DNA from: JBNKHG01 sp050290225
Lineage (GTDB): Bacteria; Pseudomonadota; Gammaproteobacteria; Pseudomonadales; Cellvibrionaceae
NCBI GenBank assembly: GCA_050290225.1
Contig: JBNKHG010000060.1
Location: 1 to 57,740 of the forward strand
Direction: 5' to 3'
Length of the DNA stretch: 57,740 nucleotides
Below the pieces are notes generated by a model, which did no database searches, was not told the origin of the DNA, and was given only the letters and a program-made list of their open reading frames with translations. How positions within the stretch are numbered: the stretch's first letter is position 1; each line of letters opens with the position of its first letter. Shown piece after piece: positions 29,074-37,972 of this stretch. The translations under genes and the position numbers were made by a program.

Positions 29074-30522
29074 ATGATTGAATCCAGCTCTCTTCTAGAA
29101 CAAGACATACTGGGCTACCTGGAACAGCACGAAAACAAGGAGCTGCTGCGTTTTCTCACCTGCGGCAGCGTCGATGACGGCAAGAGCACCCTAATCGGTC
29201 GCCTGCTGCACGACTCGAAAATGATATTCGAAGATCACCTCTCGGCCATCAAGCTCGATTCCAAACGTTTCAACACGACCGACGGGGAGTTCGATCTGGC
29301 ACTGCTGGTGGACGGCCTGCAGAGTGAACGTGAACAGGGCATTACCATCGACGTCGCCTACCGCTATTTCAGCACCGACAAGCGCAAGTTTATTATTGCC
29401 GACACCCCGGGACATGAACAGTACACCCGCAATATGGCCACCGGGGCTTCCAATTGCGAACTGGCCATCGTGATGGTGGACGCCCGCCACGGCATTATGA
29501 CCCAGACCAGGCGCCACAGTTTTATTGTGTCGCTGCTCGGTATCAAGCATGTTGTGGTCGCCGTCAACAAGATGGACCTGGTTGACTTCAGCGAAGAGCG
29601 CTTTAACGAGATAGTCGCCGAGTACCAGGACTTCGCCCAACAGCTCAATATCCCCGACATCCGCTTTGCCCCCATCTCCGCATTGCGTGGTGACAATGTA
29701 GTCAACGTGTCCGAGAATACTCCCTGGTATACGGGTGAAACCCTGATGTCGACCCTGGAGACGATCGAAATCGCCGAGGATCGCAATCTGGATAACTTCC
29801 GCTTGCCGGTACAGTATGTTATCCGTCCGAATCTGGACTTCCGCGGTTTTGCCGGTACCATTGCCTCGGGCACCGTTCGTCCCGGCGATGAGGTGGTTTC
29901 GCTGCCATCGGGCAAGACCAGTAAAGTGAAGGCCATCTCCACCTTTGACGGTGAACTGGAGGAGGCGGTAGCCGCTCAGGCGGTGACGCTGACCCTTGAG
30001 GACGAGATCGATGTGAGCCGCGGCGATATGCTGGTAAAAGCGGGAGATCTGCCGCGGGTAAGCCGGGGCGTCAAGGCCCATGTGATCTGGATGGCGGAAG
30101 AACCCCTGCGTCTGCACAAGCAGTATGCAGTCAAGTTTGTCAGCAAGAAAGCCCTGGGCAATGTGGTTGCCATCGAGCACAAGATCGATGTCAATACCAT
30201 GGCCAAGAGCGAGGCGGAGAATCTTGCGCTGAACGAAATCGCGTTGTGCGACATCAGCTTCGATATGCCGGTGATATTCGATCGCTACGAAGACAATCGC
30301 ATCACCGGAGCCTTTATCGTCATTGATCGTATTACCAACGGTACGGTCGGTGCGGGTATGATTGTGGATGATCTGGACCTGGCCGGGCTGGATACGGATA
30401 TCTCCACCAGCGACCTCAAGGAGGAAATTCGGGGGCAGTTGGCGCTACTGGCCAACGGCCTCGACGCCCGGAGTGAGCCACAGTTGATCGCCCTCTACAA
30501 GATGCTTAAAGAAGCCGAGTAA
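29074..30522 (+). CDS. cysN: Sulfate adenylyltransferase subunit 1 CysN (GTPase), without fused CysC
   Basis: 482 residues. Elongation-factor-like GTPase that drives CysD: G1 GSVDDGKSTLIGR, G3 DTPGHEQYTRNMATG, G4 NKMD. Beta-barrel domains 2 and 3 follow. Length is that of stand-alone CysN; many relatives have a CysNC fusion of about 630 residues, and here the kinase is instead fused to Sat. GTG is not used; ATG 29074 follows AAAGAGATA. It ends the sulfate-activation group. Confidence 0.96.
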   Translation: MIESSSLLEQDILGYLEQHENKELLRFLTCGSVDDGKSTLIGRLLHDSKMIFEDHLSAIKLDSKRFNTTDGEFDLALLVDGLQSEREQGITIDVAYRYFSTDKRKFIIADTPGHEQYTRNMATGASNCELAIVMVDARHGIMTQTRRHSFIVSLLGIKHVVVAVNKMDLVDFSEERFNEIVAEYQDFAQQLNIPDIRFAPISALRGDNVVNVSENTPWYTGETLMSTLETIEIAEDRNLDNFRLPVQYVIRPNLDFRGFAGTIASGTVRPGDEVVSLPSGKTSKVKAISTFDGELEEAVAAQAVTLTLEDEIDVSRGDMLVKAGDLPRVSRGVKAHVIWMAEEPLRLHKQYAVKFVSKKALGNVVAIEHKIDVNTMAKSEAENLALNEIALCDISFDMPVIFDRYEDNRITGAFIVIDRITNGTVGAGMIVDDLDLAGLDTDISTSDLKEEIRGQLALLANGLDARSEPQLIALYKMLKEAE

Positions 30523-30654
30523 AAACAAAGCTATCATTGTTTTAACACGCGCTCTTCATCACGCCAGCGATGCTGGTTGGCGTTTTGGAGCGGTAAAATG
30601 GACAACCCGGGCGGCGTTATGCCAGGTCGCCGGGGTTTGATGCAGAGGTGGACT

Positions 30655-31614
30655 ATGGCGGATTACGATGTATTTAACGGCGATGCCGACGGTATCTGCG
30701 CTTTGTTGCAACTGCGGTTGCATGAGCCACGCGACGCCACCCTGGTGACCGGGGTTAAACGGGACATAGCGTTGCTGAAGCAGGTGGATGCCGGGGCTGG
30801 GGACAGGGTTACCACCCTGGATATCTCTATGGAAAAAAACCACGGGGATCTGCAACGGCTTCTCAATGCCGGCGCCGGGGTTTTCTACGTCGACCACCAC
30901 TTCCCCGGCGAGATACCCGACCATCCCGGATTGACGGCAATCATCAATGAAGCGCCGGAGACCTGCACCAGCATCCTGGTCAACAAACACCTGAAGGGTG
31001 CCTATTGCGCCTGGGCAGTGGTTGGCGCCTTTGGCGACAACCTTAAAAACAGTGCCGCCGCATTGGCCCGGAATCTCGCTGTCAATGCCGACGAGCTGCA
31101 AAAGCTTGAAAACCTGGGGATCTATATCAACTACAACGGCTACGGTTCAAACCTGGCGGATCTGCACTTCGCTCCCGCAGAGCTGTTTACCAGATTACTG
31201 CCCCACGCCAATCCACTCGATTTTATCCGCGACGGCAACAAGGACTTCGCCAAGCTGGAAAACGGCTATCACACCGATATGGGCAATGCCGGGAACCTGC
31301 AACCGGAGGTGGCCACTGCCAACAGCGCCGTCTATGTATTACCCAACGAGAGTTGGGCACGACGTGTCAGTGGCGTTTTCAGTAACGACCTGGCAAACCG
31401 CCACCCCGATCGTGCCCACGCGGTGTTCACCGAGAAAGCCGACGGTAACTACCTGATCAGCGTTCGCGCGCCTCTGAGTAACAGAACAGGTGCAGTCGAA
31501 GTTTGCCGACAGTTTCCCACGGGCGGTGGGCGCGCGGCTGCCGCTGGGGTAAACGATTTGCCGGCGGATCAGTTTAACGCCTTCGTCGCGGCACTGGAGG
31601 CGCAGTACAGTTAG
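30655..31614 (+). CDS. DHH-family phosphoesterase
   Basis: 319 residues from ATG 30655, which follows AGAGGTGG; the open frame extends upstream to a TTG without support. N-terminal DHH domain: FNGDADG (first metal motif) and FYVDHHFPG (DHH motif). C-terminal DHHA1-like domain ends with FPTGGGRAAAAG, where the usual GGGH motif has arginine in place of histidine. Members act on small nucleotides or RNA (NrnA-like, RecJ-like). The arginine may alter substrate binding. A cellular role cannot be named; its place after cysN could reflect 3'-phosphoadenosine phosphate removal, which some DHH proteins perform, but this is speculation. Confidence 0.8.
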   Translation: MADYDVFNGDADGICALLQLRLHEPRDATLVTGVKRDIALLKQVDAGAGDRVTTLDISMEKNHGDLQRLLNAGAGVFYVDHHFPGEIPDHPGLTAIINEAPETCTSILVNKHLKGAYCAWAVVGAFGDNLKNSAAALARNLAVNADELQKLENLGIYINYNGYGSNLADLHFAPAELFTRLLPHANPLDFIRDGNKDFAKLENGYHTDMGNAGNLQPEVATANSAVYVLPNESWARRVSGVFSNDLANRHPDRAHAVFTEKADGNYLISVRAPLSNRTGAVEVCRQFPTGGGRAAAAGVNDLPADQFNAFVAALEAQYS

Positions 31615-31825
31615 TCCAGTTTCTTTATTTGTCAGTAACACTAAGGCGTAGTAACAACTTAATTTGCAGTAATAAAGCGTAAAAGCTTGGATTCGATCCA
31701 GCTGTTCTCGATATCTTTGCTCTATTTGATCTCGCGGTTGCTACTCAAAAAAAATCTGTAACCCCATTGCTGACAAGCGTTTATGGATTTCCTTTTCTCG
31801 GTTTTTGTTTTTAACGATGAGACCG

Positions 31826-31946
31826 CCGAGGGGAGACAGGGGTGTTGACGCCGCCCTGCAAACGCCGGAGTGCCGGACCACCCTGTTTGAAGGGCTTGTC
31901 GGGCACATCCCTGTGCCCTGCTTACAACACCCCTGTCTCCCCTCGG
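31826..31946. repeat. Perfect 22-bp inverted repeat with a 77-base loop
   Basis: Arms at 31826-31847 and 31925-31946 are exact reverse complements (core GGGGAGACAGGGGTG). The loop contains a second hairpin GGGCACA-TCCC-TGTGCCC (31901-31918). It resembles palindromic intergenic repeat elements (REP/BIME-like) rather than a terminator, because neither side has a T run. Confidence 0.85.
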
Positions 31947-32001
31947 CTCAGAACTCCGTATTAAACAGTGTCGCTGCGCCATTCCCATAAAGAATTGCAC
32001 T

Positions 32002-32137
32002 TGGTACCCCTTGGCGGTCTAGTCGCAACCACCAAACCGAGACCGGTCCGCGCCTGGTACCACTTGGCAGTCTCCTCGCAAACACCAAACCGAAAAAAAG
32101 AAAAGGGTCCGCGCCTACCTCATCGGCGGTCTGGCAG
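32002..32137. repeat. Degenerate tandem repeat of about 53-61 bp
   Basis: Unit A (32002-32054) and unit B (32055-32115) share TGGTACC, CTTGGC-GTCT, CACCAAACCGA and GGTCCGCGCC; unit C (32116-32137) is cut short. It is non-coding by appearance. Confidence 0.75.
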
Positions 32138-32254
32138 CTTAAGCCATTCCTAAACTACCAATAAAAAACTCTCCATAGAACTCGATGAACTGTCAGATAT
32201 AATCAAACTCACCTTCTTAAGATCTACAGATAATGGAACCAACCCGCGACCGGA

Positions 32255-32515
32255 TTAATCATCATCTTCATCATCCTCATCGTCCAGCACACGCGTAATC
32301 GGGCGATAAATTTCAACCCGATCACCTTCCGAAACGGGCGCGTTCAATTTGGATAACTTTCCGAAAATCCCGACTTTCTGCCGTTTCAGGTCAATGGGGA
32401 ATAATTCCAACAGCCCCGAACTGTCGATCACTTCCTCGACGGTGGAACTCGGTTGTACCTCCAAAGTCCGCCAGATCTGAGTGTTATCTGTCGCATAAGC
32501 AATACTCACTTTCAT
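32255..32515 (-). CDS. rnfH: RnfH-family ubiquitin-like protein
   Basis: 86 residues, beta-grasp (ubiquitin-like) fold. VSIAYATDNTQIWRTLEV and GIFGKLSKLNAPVSEGDRVE, with YRPITRVL near the end, match RnfH. It has an acidic tail of alternating D and E. The start overlaps the rnfE stop (ATGA), so it is the last gene of the rnf operon. Its role in the complex is unknown in general. Confidence 0.93.
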   Translation of the reverse strand: MKVSIAYATDNTQIWRTLEVQPSSTVEEVIDSSGLLELFPIDLKRQKVGIFGKLSKLNAPVSEGDRVEIYRPITRVLDDEDDEDDD

Positions 32516-33243
32516 GCCGTGCCCTCGATGGTGGATCCGCTTGCCGGCGTTAAAAGCCGGTGCTCAATCATTCGATCCACCAGGCGTTTAACGGAGAGTA
32601 AAAAGCCGAGAATTAAAAAACCGCCCGGAGGCAGAACCAGCAATAAAATTCCCTGGTAGTCGGGCACCACCGTGGTCTCCAACCAAGCCAGGCGATCGCC
32701 CAAAAGCAGTGAGGCGTGGGCAAACAGTGTACCGCTGCCCAACACTTCCCGAATGGCGCCGATCACCACCAGAACCCAGAGAAAACCCAACCCCATCGCC
32801 AGCGCGTCCGCCAGCGCGGGCAGCACATTCTGTTTGGAGGCAAAGGACTCCACCCGTCCGAGGATGGCGCAGTTGGTGACGATCAAGGGGATAAACAGGC
32901 CCAGCACCTTGTAGAGTTCATGCATCCAGGCGTTGAGCCACATATCCACCAGAGTGACGATGGAAGCAATCAAGACAATAAACACGGGAATACGCACTTG
33001 TGGTGTAACCAGGTGACGTAACACGGAAGCCACCAGGTTCGCGGAGAGCATAACCATCAGTGTCGCCAGTCCCATACCGAAGCCATTGGTGGCGGATGTG
33101 GTCACTGCCAACAGCGGGCAGAGGGCCAGCATCTGGCTCATGGCGACATTGTTATGCCACAGGCCTTCGCTGAAAATGGTTCCGTAAGATTCGCCGGGGG
33201 TGACGGATACCGATGAAGCAGAAGTCTTCTCTGAGTCAGTCAT
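32512..33243 (-). CDS. rnfE: Rnf electron-transport complex subunit RnfE
   Basis: 243 residues from ATG 33243; the open frame extends upstream inside rnfG but without need. Six predicted membrane helices, inner membrane. NVAMSQMLALCPLLAVTTSATNG and LGLFIPLIVTNCAILGRVESFA are the conserved helices of the RnfA/RnfE family, with the cysteines that coordinate the membrane iron-sulfur site between A and E. It overlaps rnfG by 8 bases and rnfH by 4. Confidence 0.95.
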   Translation of the reverse strand: MTDSEKTSASSVSVTPGESYGTIFSEGLWHNNVAMSQMLALCPLLAVTTSATNGFGMGLATLMVMLSANLVASVLRHLVTPQVRIPVFIVLIASIVTLVDMWLNAWMHELYKVLGLFIPLIVTNCAILGRVESFASKQNVLPALADALAMGLGFLWVLVVIGAIREVLGSGTLFAHASLLLGDRLAWLETTVVPDYQGILLLVLPPGGFLILGFLLSVKRLVDRMIEHRLLTPASGSTIEGTA

Positions 33244-33901
33244 GGCTGTTACCACTTGGCTGTGATTGAGTGGTCGCCAGATCGGTAATTCGCTGGCGAT
33301 TCTCCGCAAAAAAGATCAATCCCTCGTGTACCGCTTTGACAACGGCACGGGGTGTAATAGTGGCGCCGGTCAACTGGTCAAATTGGCCGCCGTCTTTTTT
33401 AACGGCCCATTGGCTGGCGCTGGTATTACCCAGGGATAATCCATTAAACCCCGTAATCCACGGGTCTTTGGCAATTTCGATTTTGTCCCCAAGGCCCGGC
33501 GTTTCGGCGTGCTCCACTACGCGCACCCCAATAATGGTACTGTGTTGATCCAAACCCATAATCAAATTGATTTCGCCGCTATAACCTTTACTGCTGGTGG
33601 AAAAGGCAAAGCCCACCGGCTGATCATCGTGTTTCGCCACATAGACAGGGTTGTGTCCCGGTATCTCCGCCAGGCTAACGGCCTCATCCAATAGCGGATT
33701 GTTATACCGTTCCGGTGGCAGCACCTGGCTCAACATGTCTAATTTGTCTTTCATCAGGGCGTCTGCAATCGGGACGTGGGTTACGCTGTTGCCGATTACG
33801 ATAAGGGCGCCAACAATGGTGCAGATACCCGCCAACAGGGCACCTTGATAGCCTAGTCGCTGCCGGTAAGACGCCTGTTGGGTGGCCGTATGTACCGTCA
33901 T
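33236..33901 (-). CDS. rnfG: Rnf complex subunit RnfG (covalent FMN)
   Basis: 221 residues. One N-terminal membrane helix (about 15-40) and a periplasmic FMN-binding domain. The flavinylation motif is LTGATITPRAVV, where the second threonine carries FMN covalently. It overlaps rnfD by 4 bases (ATGA). It passes electrons at the periplasmic face of Rnf. Confidence 0.95.
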   Translation of the reverse strand: MTVHTATQQASYRQRLGYQGALLAGICTIVGALIVIGNSVTHVPIADALMKDKLDMLSQVLPPERYNNPLLDEAVSLAEIPGHNPVYVAKHDDQPVGFAFSTSSKGYSGEINLIMGLDQHSTIIGVRVVEHAETPGLGDKIEIAKDPWITGFNGLSLGNTSASQWAVKKDGGQFDQLTGATITPRAVVKAVHEGLIFFAENRQRITDLATTQSQPSGNSHD

Positions 33902-34971
33902 GGCGCCGATCTCCCTGGGTTGGCTGACAGGGCGCTACCGTCGTTGTTGCGGCCATAAATCCGGGGTCGGAAATGGAGATCGATTAATGGGGTCAGCGCA
34001 TTCATGAACAGCACGGCAAAACCGACGCCCTCGGGAAATCCACCCCAGGTACGGATCACAAAATCAAACAGGCCGCAACCGGCGCCAAATACCAGTTGAC
34101 CACTTTTACTCGACGGGGATGTCACCAGGTCGGTGGCGATAAAAAAAGCCCCGAGCATCAAACCGCCGGAGAAAAGATGAAAAACCGGGTCGCCGTAGCG
34201 GTCAGCGTCAAATCCATAGAAAATCAGGGAAATCAGGACGGTAGTGGTCAGCATGGCCACCGGAATATGCCAGCTGATAATACGCTTCGCCAGTAACCAC
34301 AGTCCCCCAAGCAGAATTAGCAGCGCCGACGTTTCCCCCATACTGCCGTTGCCGATACCGAAAAACATCGAATCGTAATGGTCGTTTTCAGCGATCAGAA
34401 CAGCGGCCGGTTGACCGGTGCTGAGGCCGGTTTTTAACGCGCCCAGACTGGTGGCGCCGGTGTAACCATCGGGGATGGATTGCCAGCCGGCGGTAATGGC
34501 CAGCGCATCGTTGAAACTCACCTGAGAGAAACTGTCCAGCACCAGAGGCCAGGTGGTCATTTGTACCGGGAAGGAGACCAGCAGCGCCACCCGAGCCAGC
34601 ATGGCCGGGTTAAATACGTTCTGTCCCAGACCGCCATAAAGTTGTTTACCCACAACGATGGCGACAAAGGAACCACCGACACCAATCCACCAGGGAGCCC
34701 AGGGGGGCAGTGTCAGCGCCAGCAACCAGCCGGTAAGCAACGCCGAACCATCGGCCAGAGTGTGTTGGCGCTGGCCGCGCAGCATCAGGCACAGACTCTC
34801 CCAGGCCACCGCACTGAATACAGTCATTACAAACAGGTTGATGGCGGCGTATCCAAACAGGTAGAAGCCAAAGAGCGTGCAGGGCAAAAGGGCCAGGCAC
34901 ACGTATAACATAATACGATCAGTGGACGATTGGTCGTGTGCATGGGGAGCGGAAATCGGAATACTGCTCAT
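33898..34971 (-). CDS. rnfD: Rnf complex subunit RnfD (covalent FMN, ion channel part)
   Basis: 357 residues, about nine membrane helices. NqrB/RnfD family. The covalent FMN threonine is in GYTGATSLGALKTG. It forms part of the ion path coupled to ferredoxin/NAD electron flow. ATGA overlaps join it to rnfC and rnfG. Confidence 0.95.
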   Translation of the reverse strand: MSSIPISAPHAHDQSSTDRIMLYVCLALLPCTLFGFYLFGYAAINLFVMTVFSAVAWESLCLMLRGQRQHTLADGSALLTGWLLALTLPPWAPWWIGVGGSFVAIVVGKQLYGGLGQNVFNPAMLARVALLVSFPVQMTTWPLVLDSFSQVSFNDALAITAGWQSIPDGYTGATSLGALKTGLSTGQPAAVLIAENDHYDSMFFGIGNGSMGETSALLILLGGLWLLAKRIISWHIPVAMLTTTVLISLIFYGFDADRYGDPVFHLFSGGLMLGAFFIATDLVTSPSSKSGQLVFGAGCGLFDFVIRTWGGFPEGVGFAVLFMNALTPLIDLHFRPRIYGRNNDGSALSANPGRSAP

Positions 34972-36473
34972 GAGTCCGTCGCTTCCTTGGTTTGTGGGGA
35001 AGTGGGGGTTTGTGCGGAGGAGGGGGTTGATGTAGAGGTGCGCTTGCGTCGCTTGGCGCGCGCTGCTTTTGCTGCGGCTTTCTCAGCCGCTTCTTTTTCC
35101 TGCCGCTGAATACGTGCCTGGGAAAGCTCGCGGGTGTAAGCGGTGCGATCATGCAGGGATTTTTGCGCACTGACCTCGCCCTTGGCGTACTGAAAATAGT
35201 GGACCAGGGGAATATGCGAAGGACATACATAGGCGCAGGAGCCGCAGAGAATACAGTCGGAGAGCCCGAACTTGCCAGCGCCCTCAAAATCGTTGCGGCG
35301 ACTGTGGTTGGCCATTTCCAGCGGTACCAACCCCATGGGACAGGCGTCCACACAGCGCCCGCAGCGGATACAGGGGGATTCAGCAGCGTTGGGAAGTTCC
35401 TGGGCACTCAACGCCAAAACGCCTGCGGCTCCCTTGATCAGCGGGACCTCTGTCGAGGGCATGACCTGTCCCATCATCGGACCGCCCAACAGCAGCCTGG
35501 CTGGCGTTTCACGGGTGCCTCCGCAGTATTCCAGTAAATAGCCGATAGGGGTGCCGATCGGTGCCTCGATGTTTTGCGGATGGGCAACGACGCCCCCGGA
35601 TACCGTAACAATTCGGGAGATCAACGGCTCATTGTGGGTCAGGCAGCGGGCAATCGCGTAAGCGGTGGCGACATTGTGCATCAACACGCCGACGTCGGAA
35701 CTGCGTCCACCGGCGGGTACTTCCTGGCCGGTAACCGCCTGGATCATCTGCTTTGCCGAACCCATGGGGTAGCGTGTGGGTACGACAACCACGTCTATAT
35801 TCTCGTGGTGTCGACAGACTTTTTTCATTGCCGCGATCGCCGCCACTTTATTATCTTCAATCGCAATCGCGATCCGCTTGGCATCGATAATATAGCGAAT
35901 CAGGCGCGCACCCAGCACAATGGTTGCGGCGCGCTCCTGCATCAATAAATCATCTGCTGTTAAAAAGGGTTCGCACTCGCCGCCGTTGATGAGCAGGGTA
36001 TCGATGCCACGTCCACTGGCCGCATTCAGTTTGACGGCGGCGGGAAAGGACGCGCCGCCCATACCGACGATGCCGTAATCGGCGATTTTCCCGGCCAGTT
36101 CCTCCCGCGTTAGTTTAAAGGGATCGGTAACCGGGGCCTCTTCCGCACCCCGGTGTTGGCCATCACATTCGATAATGATGGCCGTGGCGGTGCAGCCCGA
36201 TGGATGAGCCGCAGTGACGGGTTTTACCGCGGCTACCGTTCCCGAGGTGGGCGCATGCACCGGCGCGGACAAGCCCGGCCCGGGACGGGCGATCAATTGA
36301 CCTTTCAGTACCCGATCACCGACCTTAACCACTGCCACCGCTTCGCTGCCCGCGTGCTGGCGCAAGGACACAATCAACCGGGGTGGCAGCGGCAGGGAAG
36401 CGATTGGACGGTGGGAGGACAGCTCCTTGAAACCGTCCGGGTGGACACCGCCCCTGAACGAAAGGAAAGCCAT
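34968..36473 (-). CDS. rnfC: Rnf complex subunit RnfC
   Basis: 501 residues. It is the peripheral subunit on the cytoplasmic side that contacts NADH/ferredoxin. GVGMGGASFPAAVK-type segment near 135 (IVGMGGASFPAAVKL) is the nucleotide/FMN-binding part. Two [4Fe-4S] motifs follow: CIRCGRCVDACPMGL and CILCGSCAYVCPSHI. The C-terminal tail (about 440-501) is rich in A, K, T and P, as is usual but very variable in RnfC. Confidence 0.96.
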   Translation of the reverse strand: MAFLSFRGGVHPDGFKELSSHRPIASLPLPPRLIVSLRQHAGSEAVAVVKVGDRVLKGQLIARPGPGLSAPVHAPTSGTVAAVKPVTAAHPSGCTATAIIIECDGQHRGAEEAPVTDPFKLTREELAGKIADYGIVGMGGASFPAAVKLNAASGRGIDTLLINGGECEPFLTADDLLMQERAATIVLGARLIRYIIDAKRIAIAIEDNKVAAIAAMKKVCRHHENIDVVVVPTRYPMGSAKQMIQAVTGQEVPAGGRSSDVGVLMHNVATAYAIARCLTHNEPLISRIVTVSGGVVAHPQNIEAPIGTPIGYLLEYCGGTRETPARLLLGGPMMGQVMPSTEVPLIKGAAGVLALSAQELPNAAESPCIRCGRCVDACPMGLVPLEMANHSRRNDFEGAGKFGLSDCILCGSCAYVCPSHIPLVHYFQYAKGEVSAQKSLHDRTAYTRELSQARIQRQEKEAAEKAAAKAARAKRRKRTSTSTPSSAQTPTSPQTKEATDS

Positions 36474-36506
36474 ATCATTACCTCAGTCTATACCTGTACG
36501 GTGATA

Positions 36507-37031
36507 TCAGGCCGCCAGGGGTTTGGGCCAGTGCCAGTTATCCAGGGTTTCCGCTTCCGGTAGCATCGATATGCAATCCTCCGGACAAGCGTCCCGGCAC
36601 TTGCCACAGCCGGTGCAGGCGGCATTGATCACCGCGTGTATCTGTTTGTTGGCGCCAAGTATGGCGTCAGTGGGGCAGACCTTGTAACAGCGAGTGCAGC
36701 CGGTACAGCTTTCCCCCATGATGTGGGCGTAAACCGGATTATCGTCGAGGTCATCCAGATTGACGCTGACCCCAAGCTTCGCTGCCAGGTTTTCAGCAAG
36801 AGCCTTGCCGCCGGGGGGACAGCAGGTGACAGCGGCTTCACCGGCGGCAAGGGCCTCTGCAGCGGGCGTACAGCCGGCAAAACCACACTGGCCGCAATGT
36901 GTGCCGGGCATCATGGCCGTGATTTCCTCGACCAGGGGATCGCTGTCGACGTGGAAGATCCTGGCTGCATAACCCAGCAGGTAACCTAAAACCAGCCCCA
37001 TGACGGTCAAGACAAAAATTGCACTGAACAT
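36507..37031 (-). CDS. rnfB: Rnf complex subunit RnfB (ferredoxin-type)
   Basis: 174 residues. N-terminal membrane helix (about 1-25), then a [4Fe-4S] domain CGQCGFAGC with the fourth cysteine further on, then two ferredoxin motifs CTGCTRCYKVCPTDA and CTGCGKCRDACPEDC. It receives electrons from or gives them to soluble ferredoxin/flavodoxin. Length is the short RnfB type of gammaproteobacteria. It lies between rnfA (19-base gap) and rnfC. Confidence 0.95.
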   Translation of the reverse strand: MFSAIFVLTVMGLVLGYLLGYAARIFHVDSDPLVEEITAMMPGTHCGQCGFAGCTPAAEALAAGEAAVTCCPPGGKALAENLAAKLGVSVNLDDLDDNPVYAHIMGESCTGCTRCYKVCPTDAILGANKQIHAVINAACTGCGKCRDACPEDCISMLPEAETLDNWHWPKPLAA

Positions 37032-37050
37032 GGAAATCCCTCGCTAATAG

Positions 37051-37623
37051 TTAAACCAGGCCTGAAAAACCCATAAAGATCATCGATAGTAATCCTGCCG
37101 TAATCAGGCCGACTGGTGCACCGGCAAACAGCTCCGGGACTTCCGCCAGGGCCAGGCGTTGCCGCAGTCCCGCGAAGATCACCATCACCATTGAAAACCC
37201 CAGCGCGGCGCCAAAGCCGTAAACAACGCTATCGAAAAAATTAAATTCCTCACGGATGGTCAAAAGTGCCACGCCAAGCACCGCACAGTTGGTTGTAATC
37301 AACGGCAGAAATATACCCAGGTTTTGATACATGGCCTGGCTGGTTTTGCGCAGATACAGTTCGGTAAATTGCACGATAGCGGCCACCACCAGGATGAAGC
37401 TGAGCGTTCGCAGGTATTCCAGTTGCAGTGGTTTTAGCACCGCGTGTTCAATCAGCCAGCCACAAACGGCGGAGAGGGTAAGCACAAAGGTCGTGGCGAG
37501 TCCCATACCCAACGCGGTGGATATATTGTTGGATACCCCCATAAACGGGCAGAGACCCAGAAACTGCACCAGCACCACATTATTCACCAATACGGTACTG
37601 ACAATAATGACAAAAATCTCCAC
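37051..37623 (-). CDS. rnfA: Rnf complex subunit RnfA
   Basis: 190 residues, six predicted membrane helices. VLVQFLGLCPFMGVSNN and LGIFLPLITTNCAVLG carry the conserved cysteines of the A/E pair. It is the first gene of the rnf operon. The order A-B-C-D-G-E-H is the standard one. About 120 bases upstream of the start codon lies a sigma-54 promoter, so expression is expected to depend on NifA. Confidence 0.95.
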   Translation of the reverse strand: MEIFVIIVSTVLVNNVVLVQFLGLCPFMGVSNNISTALGMGLATTFVLTLSAVCGWLIEHAVLKPLQLEYLRTLSFILVVAAIVQFTELYLRKTSQAMYQNLGIFLPLITTNCAVLGVALLTIREEFNFFDSVVYGFGAALGFSMVMVIFAGLRQRLALAEVPELFAGAPVGLITAGLLSMIFMGFSGLV

Positions 37624-37737
37624 ACGTTCACCTATGGTGCTGACTCTTAATTACCCAAAGCGCACCGAGATGGTGCGCATTTTTAACGGGTGCGCCTTTT
37701 AAGAGGTGCGCAATTTAAAACAGACGATGAAAGCGGA

Positions 37738-37756
37738 TTTGCACTTACTGTGCCAC
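37738..37756 (-). promoter_or_regulatory. Sigma-54 promoter of the rnf operon
   Basis: The minus strand reads GTGGCACAGTAAGTGCAAA. GG at the -24 element and GC at the -12 element are exactly 10 bases apart and the -24 hexamer TGGCAC is perfect. Predicted transcription start is near 37730, leaving a leader of about 107 bases before rnfA. Confidence 0.8.
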
Positions 37757-37839
37757 TCGGCTGTGGAAAAGCTGATGGTGTTTAAAGGCCGACGGCGTGG
37801 GGGCTTGCCGATAGTGGAACGAATATTGGCCAAATCCTT

Positions 37840-37855
37840 TGTGGCCTTTGCAACA
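37840..37855. promoter_or_regulatory. NifA upstream activator sequence 1
   Basis: TGT-N10-ACA, exact. Its centre is about 118 bases upstream of the predicted rnf start and about 151 upstream of the predicted nifL start, both in the working range. Confidence 0.75.
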
Positions 37856-37882
37856 ATCACTGTTTGCGGTTCACTCTACCAT

Positions 37883-37898
37883 TGTCGTATTTGCGACA
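37883..37898. promoter_or_regulatory. NifA upstream activator sequence 2
   Basis: TGT-N10-ACA, exact, inside the perfect palindrome TTGTCG-TATTTG-CGACAA. It lies 43 bases (about four helical turns) from the first site, about 108 upstream of the predicted nifL start. Confidence 0.8.
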
Positions 37899-37972
37899 AG
37901 CAGCAATGGGGTCGATGCGCTATTGGGCTACCAGGGCACGGATTCAGTCGCCAACGGTATATCGACAGCGAG

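Larger units (their letters stand above)
31615..32254. other. 640-base intergenic region rich in repeats
   Basis: Convergent gap between the DHH gene and rnfH. It holds a long inverted repeat (31826-31946) and a degenerate tandem repeat (32002-32137). Short open frames across it encode repeat-type peptides and are not credible genes. Confidence 0.75.

Noticed and set aside
31826..31946. Retron or attC-type recombination site
   Set aside because: The structure is compatible with a folded RNA or DNA, but no reverse transcriptase, integrase or accessory gene lies nearby. A simple palindromic repeat is the better reading.
31722..32000. 92-codon minus-strand frame
   Set aside because: It runs through the inverted repeat, and its SGTPAFAG-type peptide is typical of translated intergenic repeats. 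It has no ribosome site.
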